In this document: positions 22,147 to 34,700 of the stretch, in pieces
Position numbering within the stretch: the first letter of the stretch is position 1
How the letters are laid out: each line of letters opens with the position of its first letter
Source of the DNA: Plasmodium malariae
Lineage: Eukaryota; Apicomplexa; Aconoidasida; Haemosporida; Plasmodiidae
Direction of reading: 5' to 3'
DNA: 64,000 nucleotides
NCBI RefSeq assembly: GCF_900090045.1
Contig: NC_041788.1
Coordinates: 1,860,001 to 1,924,000, forward strand
Translations under genes and position numbers: made by a program
Notes under the pieces: generated by a model
The model's input: only the letters and a program-made list of their open reading frames with translations
Told to the model about the DNA's origin: nothing
The model's database searches: none

Positions 22147-25100
22147 ATGGTTGATAATAAATTATCAAATAATGAATTCCAAAAAAAAAATGAAGAAATG
22201 CTATGTATAAAAAACATTAATGCAAAAAATGATGTAGAATATGCAAATGAACTTAGTGTTCTTCCATATGTTTCGGAAAAATACAGTGTAAGCATAAGAA
22301 AAAAAAAAATTGAAGCAGCTGGATTTATGTTCTATATTAAATATGAAATTGCATTATTAAAAGAAAAAAGGAAAAAGTCAAAAGATAATAATAGATATAC
22401 GCATATTGATGAAATATTTTTATATAAGGATAAAATAAATTACATAAATGAAATTAAAAAGGCGGAAGGCGGTGATAACAACGATAACGGTAATAACAAT
22501 AACAGTAACAACAACAATAATTGTAGTAACAACTATAATAATAATAATAATAAGGATGATGGATATATGAAAAATGAAAAAGGAAAAAAACATGATGATA
22601 CCTACAATGACATGGTAAATGATGACAAAAACAGTAAAAAAAGAAAAGAAAAAGAAAGTTTAAAAAAAAGCTCAAATTTGGTTAAAAAATGTATAAATAA
22701 CAATATAAATGTTTATGAAATATTAAGTGTAGATGAATCGGATGATTTAGAAACCATTAAATCAACGTATAAAAAATTAATCTTAATATTTCACCCAGAT
22801 AAGAATAAAGGTACATCTTTTTTAAATGAAAATGAAAAAAAAAAGAAGAGAGAAAAAAATAATAAAAATGATAATAATACAGACACAAAAAAGGATTTGG
22901 TATATTATATGGAAAAGTATAATATAGAAAAATTAACAGAAGAAGAAAAGAAATTAATGTTCTTAAAAATTCAAGATTCGTATACTATTTTATCAGATAA
23001 AATTTTGAGAAAACAATATGATAGTTCTGTCCCCTTTGATGAATATATACCAACATTAATTGAATTAGAAGAAGCTTCAAATTTTTATGAGTTTCTAAGA
23101 CCAGTTTTTAAAAGAAATGCAAAATGGTCGGCTAAAAAGCCTGTACCCGATATAGGAGATGAAAATACACATATAGAAAGTGTAAAATATTTTTATGATT
23201 TCTGGTATAATTTTGTTAATTGGAGGGATTTTTCATATCAAAATGAATATGACTATGAGGAGGCTGAATGTAGAGAAGAAAGGAGATGGATGGAAAGAGA
23301 AAATAAAAAGATTCAGAAAAAAGCCTCAAGAGCCGAAAATTTAAGAATTATCAAATTAGTCGATTTAGCTTATAATAATGATCCTAGAATAATTGCTGAA
23401 AATAAGAGAATTAAATTAGAAAAACAAAAAAAAAAAGAATTAGCCATGTTAGAAAAACAGAAGAAAAGAAACGACTCTTTATTAATAAATGAATTAAAAA
23501 AAGACAACACAAATACTCAGGTTGTTTCTTCAAAAGAAAAGATTAATAAGGATAATAAAGCTGCTTTAAAAATATGGAAACATCATATTAAATCTGTATG
23601 TATAACTAAATTATCAAATCTTGTGAATTCTGATTTGATACAGGAAAAATTAGCTACATTGTCATTTGAAACTTTATGTGAATTTATATATGAAATTTAT
23701 GTATTCTTAAATTTTAATTTTCAAAAAGGGGATGTATTATCTCCTATTCAAAAGTTGAATAATAAATCTTCCGACAAATTAAATAATTTTTCATATGCAA
23801 AAAAGAGTGCGGTAAATAATGAAAATAATAAAATACCTATTACTAACAGTATAAACGGAAATCTGCTTAACAACATAAAGATGAATAACTACGATAATGA
23901 GAAGAACAAATTAAACAATGTAAAAAATAATAGTGATATGTGTTATATTGATACGATAGATGAAAATGGTATAACTAGTAGTAAAAATGTAACTATGCTG
24001 AAACGAGATAATGATAATAAAGAGGAGAATCACAGTGGTTTTAATAGTAGTAGTATTGGTAGAGATAATAATAATAAGAAGAAGAATGATAATAATAATT
24101 TTGATGGTAGTGATATGTACACACATAGTAGTGCGCAGTATTACAGGGATGGTAACTCAGGAGTAGATCGAACTGATCGTGGCATATCAAACTTTATTAT
24201 CAAAAACGAAGAAGAAAAAGAAGAGGAGATAAAGGATAGCAATTTATCGTATTCGGATAAAACACTAAACAATTTAGAATATAAAAAGGAACATCCGTTT
24301 TATGAAAATGATAATTCTAAAACAAACACTGAGGAGAAGAACAATAATGAAAATTATAAATATAAAAAAGCTGTTGGAAAAAATAATATCTCTAACAACA
24401 CAGATGGTATTTATAGTAGTAGTAAAGGTACAGGGTTCATAGGTCATCTAAAAAGTGTAGAATTAGATGAAAAGAATATAGAAGTGTTAATACAAATATT
24501 TAAAAAATATATAAAGGATTTTAATTGTATTATAAAAAAGAGAGAAAAAGTAAACACCCAAGAGGGTTGCAATTTAAGAAGCAATATTGAAAGTAATATT
24601 TATTCGGAAGGAATGGAGATCAGAAATAATATTATTAAAACAAAACCAGATGTAGATGAAAAAATGAATGCAGTTAACCATGATTCAAAAGATAATTACG
24701 GAAATGTTGAAAAAAAGGACGGTACAAATGATGAAAAAAGGAATAATGAAAATTTTGAAAAAAACAAAGAATTAGATGTAAATAGCAAATGGACAACGAA
24801 TGAAATTTCCTTACTTACCAAAGCTCTGAAAGCTTACCCAGGAGGTACCAAAAACAGATGGATTCTTATAACAAATACGATAAAAACCAAAAATGTTAAA
24901 GAAGTTTTAAAAAAAGCAAAAGAAATGTTTGAGAATGAAACTTTAAAAAATCTGAGTACAAAAATTGAAGAAACGCCATTTGATCATTTCAAGAATCAGA
25001 ATAAGGGAGTAATGAAAAAAATTGACGATAACTTAGATAAAAGAGAATCAAAAATCGAAAATGAAGAAGCAAACGCTGAAGAAGAAGTAGAAACAGAAGG

Positions 25101-25335
25101 AAAAAAATTAAATAATAATATAAATGGAAATAATAATATTGAAGGAAAAAAACCGTGGACCCACGAAGAACAATTTTTATTAGAAAAAGCTTTAATGAAA
25201 TATCCTGCATCCATACCAATAAAAGAAAGATTAAGATTAGTTTCTTCTGAAATAAAAACTAGATCAATTGATGAAGTTATATTTAGAATGAAAACATTAA
25301 GAGCTCAGATATTAGCTAAGAAATCTGCAAAATAA
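22147..25335 (+). CDS. ZUO1: Zuotin/DNAJC2 (MPP11) ribosome-associated J-domain chaperone with SANT domains
   Basis: Zuotin-type proteins sit on the ribosome near the tunnel exit, and their J-domain activates Hsp70 on nascent chains. The animal and plant forms also carry two Myb/SANT domains and can act on chromatin. The 1062-residue single exon shows a J-domain starting near residue 186 (VYEILSVDESDDLETIKSTY). The HPD motif is near 215, and a K/N-rich insert of about 40 residues separates it from EEEKKLMFLKIQDSYTILSD. The zuotin homology region (FLRPVFKRNAKWS, then a highly charged R/K/E helix to about 450) follows. N/D/S-rich low complexity fills about 540-780. SANT domains lie at about 878-925 (SKWTTNEISLLTKALKAYPG) and 1002-1060 (KPWTHEEQFLLEKALMKYP). 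Domain order matches DNAJC2. It is the only gene on this strand between the tRNA and MRD1 with a long frame. Confidence 0.93.
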   Translation: MVDNKLSNNEFQKKNEEMLCIKNINAKNDVEYANELSVLPYVSEKYSVSIRKKKIEAAGFMFYIKYEIALLKEKRKKSKDNNRYTHIDEIFLYKDKINYINEIKKAEGGDNNDNGNNNNSNNNNNCSNNYNNNNNKDDGYMKNEKGKKHDDTYNDMVNDDKNSKKRKEKESLKKSSNLVKKCINNNINVYEILSVDESDDLETIKSTYKKLILIFHPDKNKGTSFLNENEKKKKREKNNKNDNNTDTKKDLVYYMEKYNIEKLTEEEKKLMFLKIQDSYTILSDKILRKQYDSSVPFDEYIPTLIELEEASNFYEFLRPVFKRNAKWSAKKPVPDIGDENTHIESVKYFYDFWYNFVNWRDFSYQNEYDYEEAECREERRWMERENKKIQKKASRAENLRIIKLVDLAYNNDPRIIAENKRIKLEKQKKKELAMLEKQKKRNDSLLINELKKDNTNTQVVSSKEKINKDNKAALKIWKHHIKSVCITKLSNLVNSDLIQEKLATLSFETLCEFIYEIYVFLNFNFQKGDVLSPIQKLNNKSSDKLNNFSYAKKSAVNNENNKIPITNSINGNLLNNIKMNNYDNEKNKLNNVKNNSDMCYIDTIDENGITSSKNVTMLKRDNDNKEENHSGFNSSSIGRDNNNKKKNDNNNFDGSDMYTHSSAQYYRDGNSGVDRTDRGISNFIIKNEEEKEEEIKDSNLSYSDKTLNNLEYKKEHPFYENDNSKTNTEEKNNNENYKYKKAVGKNNISNNTDGIYSSSKGTGFIGHLKSVELDEKNIEVLIQIFKKYIKDFNCIIKKREKVNTQEGCNLRSNIESNIYSEGMEIRNNIIKTKPDVDEKMNAVNHDSKDNYGNVEKKDGTNDEKRNNENFEKNKELDVNSKWTTNEISLLTKALKAYPGGTKNRWILITNTIKTKNVKEVLKKAKEMFENETLKNLSTKIEETPFDHFKNQNKGVMKKIDDNLDKRESKIENEEANAEEEVETEGKKLNNNINGNNNIEGKKPWTHEEQFLLEKALMKYPASIPIKERLRLVSSEIKTRSIDEVIFRMKTLRAQILAKKSAK

Positions 25336-25748
25336 GTTTTTTAGGACACTTTAAAAAGGATTTTATTTTTTTAATATATATTATTTATTATTGTTACTTA
25401 TCTGCTTTAATAAGCAAACATTTGCGCATATGTATAATTTTTTTTTTAAAATGTGCATGTTACCATTGTTATTATTAATATTCTGTATGAGGGGAGTTAT
25501 ATAAATATTATGGATAACGTAACCATGTATGACGTAGAAGGGGAAAAAAAAATAAAAATGATTAATTCGACAAAAACAGTGTGGAATATCTATAAGGTGA
25601 ATGAGGATAATGTAAAATAACCATGTAAATATTATACATCTTCATAATTGTTATTGTAAATGACCAAAAGGGAAAAATTGCACACTTCTGAAATAGCTGA
25701 ATAGCGAAAGTTGACTACAAGCTCTGATTCATTCTTTATAAATTAAGC

Positions 25749-25781
<33 letters not shown>

Positions 25782-26763
25782 CATGTGCTTAAATATGTTC
25801 ATATATATATGTATAATGTGCACGTTTGCGTTGTTATTCATTTTTTTTATCCGAAATGTATGTTAAAAAATTATACCATTTCTTATTTATTTATTATGAA
25901 TTACGTGTTTAAACGTTTTGTAAAACTTTTACATGTTTTAAATTTTTATTTATACACCTTTTATAACTTTTAATTCATATTTAATCTTTCCTTTTTCATT
26001 TTTTTTTTTTTTTTTCATATTTTCATAATTAAAATTGTCATATCATATTATAAATTTTTTTTTTTTTTTTTATTAGAACAGAATTTTCATACTTTTTATT
26101 AGATATTAAGTTTCAACTTTTTTTTTTTTTTTTTTTTTCAGTTTTAAGTATAATTTGAATATTAAAATAAGATAAATTATAAATAAAACAAATTAGATGT
26201 TAAAAAGATAGAAAAAAGATACATATAAATATAAATTTAATAACAACAAAAAAAGAAAAAGAAAAATGTGTACACAAAAGTAAAAAGGGACATATAGGGA
26301 AAGACCGTCTTTGTTTTCCATGGAAGAAGGGCGGAAAGAGTCATATTTGTTCAAGGGTTTGCAGAAAAAAAGAAAAAAAAAAAAAATAAATAAACAAATA
26401 AACAAATATATAAACAATTAGATAAACGAATAAATAAACAAATAAATAAACAAATAAATAAACATTTATATAAACAGTTAAATAAGCAGTTAAATAAACA
26501 ATTAAATAAACAATTAAATAAACAATTAAATAAACAAATAATTAACCAAATGACCAAATAAACAACCAAATGACCAAATAAACAACCAAATGACCAAATA
26601 AACAACCAAATGACCAAATAAACAACCAAATGACCAAATAAACAACCAAATAAATGACAAAATAAATACATAAATATATATAAACATGTATATAATAAAT
26701 CAAAACAAAATAAAAGCGTGCTCAAATGATGGTACTTAACACATGTATGATACCTTGTCCGTT
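25336..26763. other. Intergenic with AAATAAAC-type repeats
   Basis: About 1.4 kb between zuotin (+) and the small basic protein (-), i.e. convergent 3' flanks. It has a TA run (25750-25780), three long poly-T tracts (26000-26140), and an extended purine-rich AAATAAACA tract at 26380-26650 that includes a 20-bp tandem repeat. Confidence 0.6.
26544..26643. repeat. 20-bp tandem repeat, five perfect units
   Basis: Five exact copies of AACCAAATGACCAAATAAAC, preceded by degenerate AAATAAACA units back to about 26380. The minus-strand open frame across the array (L-F-I-W-S-F-G-C) is a by-product of the period and is not annotated. Confidence 0.95.
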
Positions 26764-27186
26764 TCATCGCTGCTTTTTCAAACGATATCTTCGACCTCCT
26801 TTATTGTCTCTCATGAATCTTTTATTGATTAGTTTACTCTGTCTTGGTAATTTATATGTTCTGATTTTTTCTTTTGTTGGTATCCATGGGATGGTAGATA
26901 AGCCCATTCTTTTTTTTTTGTACTTCTTCTTTTGATGTTTCCGTATTTTAAAATATCTTCTTCTCTTTGTACTTATTCTATTATTTAATATAAAGCTAAA
27001 TTTATATTTTAAAAAATGCAGATGTACATCATTAATATGATGATACCCCCCCCAGTGTTCCTTATGAATTATATTACTGTTAAAACATGGTCTTTTAATG
27101 ATTAGCATTTCATAGTTAATTTTATAATAATTTTTTAAAAACTGCTGAGAAAATATAAATAGGTTTTCGAAACAGTTTTTCAACAT
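26764..27186 (-). CDS. Small very basic protein, possibly mitoribosomal mS38-like
   Basis: A 140-residue frame starting at the first ATG (27186-27184); the frame is open further upstream only with non-ATG codons. The N-terminus (MLKNCFENLFIFSQQFLKNYYK) is hydrophobic/amphipathic with no acidic cluster and could be a mitochondrial leader. The C-terminal half is extremely basic: K-R-R-R-Y-F-K-I-R-K-H-Q-K-K-K-Y-K-K-K-R near residues 92-111, then a less charged GLSTIPWIPT and another basic tail ending in KKQR. The basic block resembles the K-H-K-x-K-K-R pattern of the mS38/COX24 (DUF1713) family. That match is by eye and weak. The codons for W-G-G contain a run of eight G, rare in this genome. 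It is convergent with zuotin. Confidence 0.65.
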   Translation of the reverse strand: MLKNCFENLFIFSQQFLKNYYKINYEMLIIKRPCFNSNIIHKEHWGGYHHINDVHLHFLKYKFSFILNNRISTKRRRYFKIRKHQKKKYKKKRMGLSTIPWIPTKEKIRTYKLPRQSKLINKRFMRDNKGGRRYRLKKQR

Positions 27187-28007
27187 AATATGAACATAAA
27201 GGCGGAAAAAGGAAAATGAGAAGATATAAAATGAAAAGAAAATGAAATGAAATATGTGCACTTTAAGCAATATATTAATTGCTTAAAAGAGAATCTATAG
27301 TTTTTCGCACTAATTATTATTTCTACATATATATAAATATGTGTGTAACCATTTATTTATTTTTTATTTATTATCATGCCACAATATTTGCTTTTCTCAA
27401 TTAAGAAAATAAAAAATTATTATATATTGATGAAAATATTAACACTTTCTAGTACGTCATAAGTTAATAAATCTTCATAAGATGTTTAAAATAGCTGCTT
27501 TTATAATTTGTTTTTTTTCTTCAATATTTATACTTTTTTTCCAAGTTTAAATTTTTGAAGCTATCACTGGCTTGTGTGCTTAATTTTTTATCTTTTGTTT
27601 AGTTATTTATCTGCCAGTTTACATATTTTACTTTATTATTAAGGAATGAATTATTTATGCTAAATTTTTTATTTTATTTTATTTTTATTTTTTTTATTTT
27701 TTTTTATTTTTTTTTTTTGGTGTACAATTTAAATATACACATGTATGATACATTTTTTGAGGAATAAATGGGTATATACTCACGTGAGTTATGGAAAAAA
27801 TTAATTCATCACAACTTAGCTTTTATTAAACCATTGAGTGAGAAATGAACATTTAAAATAATAATTTTTTTTAAAAAAAATAAAATAAATTGATATAAAA
27901 TAAAGAAAAAAAAAAAACTTAAATAAACAAAACAGTAAAACTGTGTACATTTATTTTCAGGTCTACATAAATAGATTCACAGTGGTACACTTTTCTCATA
28001 AATATAT
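27187..28007. other. Intergenic
   Basis: About 0.8 kb between the SPO11 stop and the start of the small basic protein, both on the minus strand. AT-rich with poly-T tracts at 27660-27720; no gene seen. Confidence 0.5.
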
Positions 28008-30886
28008 TTATAAAAGCTCTTTAATTCTTGAGCCCAAATGCTTTTCAATATCTGAGATTGCATCTATTTCATACTTTACACCTGAATCTTTCATATTGTT
28101 GGCGTATTCTCTTAAAACATTTAAAAAAAAAAAAAAAAGAAGAAGAAAAAAGTGAAAAAATTACACAATTGCAACCTATTTTAATGTGTATATTATCGTC
28201 TTTTATTATTATTATTTTTTTATACTTATGTATAGGTACACATAACATATAAACAAATATTTTTTTTTTTTTTTTGTTCACTTACATCCAACGATTAATC
28301 TCAGCTGTGTATAATTTGGTACTATTTTTTAATTTCATGCTAATGCTATATAAAAAAAGATATAATCGAAACGGAACACATTATCGCTCAAGTGTGTATG
28401 TATATGTGTATTATGACAAATATAAATACATATATATATATATAAATACATATACATCGCGTTAATGCAAATATTATTATATTAACTTGTGCAATATTTG
28501 GATATCTTTTGGGGTCAATTTAGTAAGATCCATATCCTTTAAAACCTTTTTTTTAATGGCTTCGTCTGGGGCAAAAAGATTCAACCAGCATATATTGTCA
28601 ATTGATATATCATCTACATCTACATATAATTAAAAAAAAAAAATAAAAAAAAAAAATAATAATAATAATAATAAAATTAATAATAATAAAATTAATAATA
28701 ATAAAATTAATAATAATAAAAGCTGCAAAAGTAATGAAAGATAAATATCTTCGTATTTACAAAAATAAAAGCGATTTTTTTTTTTTATTGATGTTACTAA
28801 CAGTAAACTTTTGATTCATATTTTGAGGAATAGGTGAAAGCGATGTTAAGACCTTGACATAGGTAAAAAAAAAAAAATAAAAAAAAAATTGAAGTTGAAG
28901 TTGAAGTTGAAGTTGTATATATATGTATATCATATTAACATGTCAGAACATTTATACTTCTTTATTTTCAATGTAGAAAAAAAAAAAAATTATTTATATA
29001 TCATATATACATATATAGTAACAAATTTTTTGTTATTCTTGATGCCTATTTTCAATATCAATTAACCATAAGCATCGTAATCAGTTAAACAAAAAAACTT
29101 GAGGTTTTTATTTCTTCTATAAATTTTGGATATAAGTTGTCTCGTGTTAATGTCTGAAAAAATGGTATGCACATATGCGCATACGCGCATACATATATAT
29201 ATATATATATATGTATTTTCATGTGTGCATTAATATAGCTACATACACGTACATGCACCGCAATATACTTCTATTTATTCGTTCTGCTGTTTCATGAAAA
29301 AGGACCTGGAAACCCCTTTCCTGTAACTAATATTGAGGGTCCATATTTATTTATGAAATTACTTTGAAGTAATTTATAAAAAATTGTTTCTTTTTCTACT
29401 ATCAAAACATATTTCACATCAGGAGAAATTACTATATCAGGCACGCCAAATGGGCATATTAAATGGCCCCTTTCCTGCAAAGGTACAACAAACAGGATAG
29501 GATTGTGTAGAATAGAACATATATAATAGAGCGTATATAATAGAATATATAACGTACAACAATGTAAACACAAAAATAGAAATCATAAAGATATGCAACG
29601 TGAAAATAAGCTAAGAAAGTATGTATATTTTTCAAATTATTAGTATTAGGGAAAAATAAATATTAAATTTTAAACACGTTATGCTTCAAAATGGAGAAAA
29701 GTTATCTTAATTATCTTTTTTCCTCAGACTTCAAAAGTGTTCATGCAGTCAATCCATGTGCCTAAAATAGAAGCATGTTCATATAGTTGGAACGTTGGTA
29801 GTTATATATGTATATGTACATGTATATGTGTATATATATATATATGTGCACTTGTACAAAAGCATGTATATGTGAACGTGCGAACACAAATCAATTTGCA
29901 AAAGTGGTAACCAAAATTTGTTTCCTTGAGGAGAATATTTCCTCTAATTATTCCCTTAGGTGAATTGTATATATTTAGTAGCTCTCTTGGCTTTTTAATA
30001 ATTTTCGTTAATTTCCCAATAGTTCTATTTGATACTTCTTGTGATATAAATAATTGAGGATTTATGTAAAATATCTGTCTTAATGTTGTATAGATATTGT
30101 CGTTTATATTTGTCCATATTATTTCTATAATATAAAATAATCTTGTTGTTTCAATAATTTTTCCTTTTGATAAATTTTTTTTTTTTTTCTTTTTGTCAAC
30201 TAGTTTTAAAATGAAATCAAAGATATATTTTTCTAATAAATTTATTACGCCTAAATTGGGATGCATTTCGTGAGATATAATATACTTGAGGTAAATTAAT
30301 TTCATAATTTTTTTAAAAAATTGGTGAAAATGTGAAGACACATAATCACAAGTATCCCATTTTTTTTCTATCCCGCAAGCACCATAAAACGAATTATTAA
30401 TTAGCAAAAAAGGGTAGCAAAAAAAATAAAAATGAATAAATAAATATAAATAAATATAAATATAAATAAATAAATATATATGTAAATATATATATTCATA
30501 TAGCAGCGTATGTGTCTTATATGTTTAAAAATGTTGCGAATAATTCAACTTAACCATTACATACGTATTTTATCCTTCATTCCTTTTTTACTATATAATA
30601 TTATATTTTATTATATTGTTATAATTTTTTCAAACTAACGATACAAATAAGAAATAATATAAAATCAAAAATTTTTTTTCCAATAATTTTTATCTATTCA
30701 GACAACGTGAGAACGCATTTTTTTTTTTTTTTTTTTTCCCCCCCTATAAATGTTATGTACTTGCAACAGTGCAACATCAAAAAAAAAAAAAAAAAAAAAA
30801 AGAAAAGGCAATTTTCTTCTTTTTGAATTATAATTATTCTTGCCATCTTTTGTCAATTGTTCAAAATATTTTTGTATAAAGACCAT
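28008..30886 (-). CDS. SPO11: Meiotic recombination nuclease SPO11 / topoisomerase VI subunit A, multi-exon
   Basis: SPO11/TopoVIA makes DNA double-strand breaks through a tyrosine-DNA link. Exons read on the minus strand with consistent phases are: about 30367-29912, 29761-29730, 29474-29306, 29153-29067, 28852-28802, 28619-28487, 28339-28286 and 28110-28008 (stop TAA). The large exon carries the winged-helix 5Y-CAP segment TTLRQIFYINPQLF with the catalytic Tyr, and KPRELLNI. The 29474-29306 exon carries KYVLIVEKETIF (metal-binding Glu of the Toprim domain) and ILVTGKGFP. The next gives CLTDYDAYG, the D-x-D metal site. The C-terminus contains TAEINRW and EYANNMKDSG. The 5' end is unsure: an ATG at 30886 opens MVFIQKYFEQLTKD, which fits the phase only through a GC-AG intron, and the protein may instead start inside the large exon. 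P. falciparum has a SPO11-like gene on chromosome 12. Confidence 0.88.
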
Positions 30887-31416
30887 AGATGGAAAATATA
30901 GTGCAATTCTTTTTATTTTATTTTACGAAGCTAATATATGAAAGAGATTAGTAAGTTTATCTTGAAATTTGTTCTGGTTAACAAATTCATCAAATGGCAG
31001 TGTAACATAATGGTAACATATAAAAAAAAATAAAAATGAAATAATTTTATTTCTTTTCTGTTATTCGAAATACCTGACAAGCTTAAATTTTCAAAAACAA
31101 AGAATAGTATTCCTTTTATGTTTATAATATATAAAGGAGGTTACTTAAGCTGAATGAAAATTCCTTTTTTTCATTTTACTTAATAGATACATGAATACAT
31201 TCATAAATAAATACATGTATTGTACGCATACACAATATTAGTACATACAGCTAACATATGAACACTTCGCACGTGTTAGGGAACATATAGTTAAAATAGG
31301 AACAAAATCAAAAATGTAAAAACTGAAAGGAATATATCAAAAGAAGTAAACTTAATAAGAAAATTAGTACGTGAAAAGTGAACATTCGAATTAATAAGCG
31401 AACAAGTGAATTAAGG

Positions 31417-31457
<41 letters not shown>

Positions 31458-31723
31458 GAGAAATGGGAAAAAAAAAAAAAAAAGAGTCAAATGTTCCCCT
31501 ATCAGTTATATGTATATAGTATTGTGAAGCAAGAATTGTGTTCATTTATAGCGAAATAACAAAATAATATATTCTTGAAAAGTATATGTATACATATATA
31601 TATATATATGCTTATGTAGATATACCTACATGTACGCATATGTAGCAAACATGTATATATGAATGCAATAATAAACGTCGTCTGATTAATCAACAAATAA
31701 TTTGAGATCCAGCGAAAGAAGCA
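30887..31723. other. Divergent intergenic region between SPO11 and MRD1
   Basis: About 0.8 kb of likely bidirectional promoter with a long TA run (31420-31456) and CATA/TATG tracts. No exon seen apart from possible 5' leader sequence. Confidence 0.5.
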
Positions 31724-34700
31724 ATGACTGAACAGAATATTCCCATCATGAACAACAACGATAGTGGTAACACAGTTGTAGTTAGAGAGAACAATAACAA
31801 ACGTTTTAAAAATGAATTAACTTATGACAAAACAAGACTTATTATTAAAAATGTTCCAAAGTACATGAATGAAATTGATTTAAAAAAGCATTTTTTTAAA
31901 ATGAAAGGAAATTACGATTTTAAAATAACAGATATAAAAATAATGAAAAGGAAAAAAATAGTAAAGAATAAAGAACATTTTGAGTCCAGAAAAATCTGTT
32001 TTATAGGATTTATTAGCAATATAGACTGTGAAAATTTTAAGAAATCTTTTAATAATAGTTATATTAATACTAGTAAAATAATTATAGAAGATGCTTTTTC
32101 CCCCCTTTTAACAAAAAATAATGCAAAACATGATAATAAAAATTTACTCCTATATATGCGAAATAAATTGGAAGATATTAAGAAAATGAAAGGTAACACA
32201 TCTGCAAAAACTATACAAAACGAAAATTATATTAATAAAGAGATTCCAGTTAAAAAAACAAAGGCAGGTATGAATACCACCAGAAATCATGTTTTATTTT
32301 TAGACGATAATACGAGGGAAGGTGCAATTGAAGGTCTTAACGACGCAAAAAAGAATAGAAAGAAGAAAAAAAACAAAAAGAAAAATGAAAATAAGAAGAA
32401 GAAAAAAAAAATGGCACATATGGAAAAGGTGGATACAAATAATGCGAAAGATGATACCCAAAAGGGAAATAAAAAGGAGCTTGAGCAGAAAACCACAGAA
32501 AATGATTGTACAGATGTAGGGGCAAATGAATCAACCAACGCCGAAACAAATGCTGAGAGCAACGGATGTATAAACCCTATGGTAAAGGAGGAAAATGCCC
32601 TTGATTGGTTAAAAGAAATTTCAAAAAAAGATGAAAATGATAAAAGAAAAATGGAATTGAAAAAGAGTTTATTCCAGGAGGAAGAAAAAAACGATCAAAA
32701 TAAACAAGCAAGCAGCATAAAGAAAAACATACAGGTGGACAATGACACAGAAAATGACGATAGCGAAAATATGAATACAGGGAAAATTCTAATTTTTAAC
32801 TTGCCACCTGTAGATGAACATGATATAAAAAGTTTATGTGAAAAATATGGTCCTACGGTAGATGTAAAAATTTTTAAGAATACGAAAAAAGAAACTCTTG
32901 ATATAAATCCAAATGAGAAGAGAAGCAACAAAGAGAATGATGACTTCTTTATAAAATTGTTAAACGAAAAGAATGATGAAAAAAAAAAAAAAAAAAAAAG
33001 AAATCTAGTTAACAGTAATATTAGTAATAATAATAATCATAATGATAGCCATAATGATAACCATAATGATAACCATAATGATAACCATAATGATATCCAT
33101 AAAGATATAATAATAAAGAGAGACCTTACAAATGTAAAGGCATACGCTTTTGTTAGTTTTATGTTTCCTAGCTCATGTAAGAGGGCTAAGGAAAATTTAA
33201 ATAATGCAATCTACAGAGGGAAGATTTTACGTGTCAAATATGCAAAAGAAAAATTAGGAGATTATGAAAATATAGAAAAAAATAAAAATAACATATTCAT
33301 TAAATTATCCAATGACTCTAAAACGTCTTATAAGAAAATATTAGAAATTCAGAAAAAGAGAAATTGTCAAAATGAAAACATCTGGAACGTTCTATACACT
33401 GATATTAATGCTAGCATTTACAATTTCTGTAAAGAAAATAATTGTAGTCGCGAATCCGTATTAAATATAAAGGATAAAAACATAGCAGTTAATGTCTCTT
33501 TAACTGAGACGTACATAATTAATAAAATGAAAGATTGGATAAAGAAGGAGGGGATATATTTGGAAGCCTTTGAGCAAATTTACAAAAAAAAGGATGCAAA
33601 TGATGAAGGAAATGAGAAAAGAGATGTAGAAGAAAATGAGATAGAACATAGAAAGGACAACAAGGATGGAGGCGTCAAAGAAAAAGAAAAAGAAAAATCA
33701 GAGGAGGGGAAAAATTTTCCAAATGGTGCTTCTAACAATTCAAACGATTTAAACGATTCACAGAAAGTCATAAAGTATAAACGAAGCGATGACACTATAA
33801 TAGTAAAAAACTTATCTATGCATACAAATAAAAATGATATAATTAACTTATTTAAGAAGTATGGAATTTTGAGAAAATTTAGTTTCTCACCATATAATAA
33901 TATAGCCATAATGCAATTTGAAAATTCGGAAAATGCAAAAAAAGCCTTCATTTCTAATTCCTATATAAGATATAAAAAATTACCACTGTATTTAGAATGG
34001 GCTCCTTTGAATTTGTTTGAAAAAAAAGAAAATGAAATTAGTAGTAGCATAAGTAAAGTGCAAAATAATTATGATACTACTATTACAGAGGATGTAACAG
34101 CAGAAAATGAAACGAAGAAATTGCATGAACATGTGACGAATGAATTATATGAAAATGAATCTAGTGATGAAGAAGAGATTACCCATGCCAGCATCTATAT
34201 CAAGAATTTGAATTTTAATACAAAAGAAGAAGATCTGAAAAAATTATTTGAAAAATTAGAAGGTTTTATTACTTGCAATATTGTAAAGAGTAAAAAAGCT
34301 GTATCTCAAAAAGGGAATGATAAAAATAAAGTTTTATCAGAACAGAAATATTTGTCCCAAGGATATGGATTTGCAGAATTTAAAAATAAAGAGTTAGCAA
34401 TTGAAGCTATTAAGAAATTAACGGCTACACGTTTGGATGATCATATTTTGGAGTTGAGTTTATCTCGTAATCGAATTAAAAAAAAATCAGACAAAAATAA
34501 TCAAGAAAAAAAAATAATTAAGGAACAAAAGAAAATTACGAAAAAATTACTTGTTAAAAATTTAGCTTTTCAAGTGACTAAAGAAGAATTAAGAAAATTA
34601 TTTTCAACTTTTGGAAATGTTAAAAGCGTTAGAATTCCTAAAAATGCTTACAATAGAAGTAGGGGTTATGCATTTGTTGAATATATGTCAAAGAATGAAT

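Noticed and set aside
26351..26767. 138-codon minus-strand frame with repeated L-F-I-W-S-F-G-C
   Set aside because: Generated by the 20-bp tandem repeat; no start context or family.
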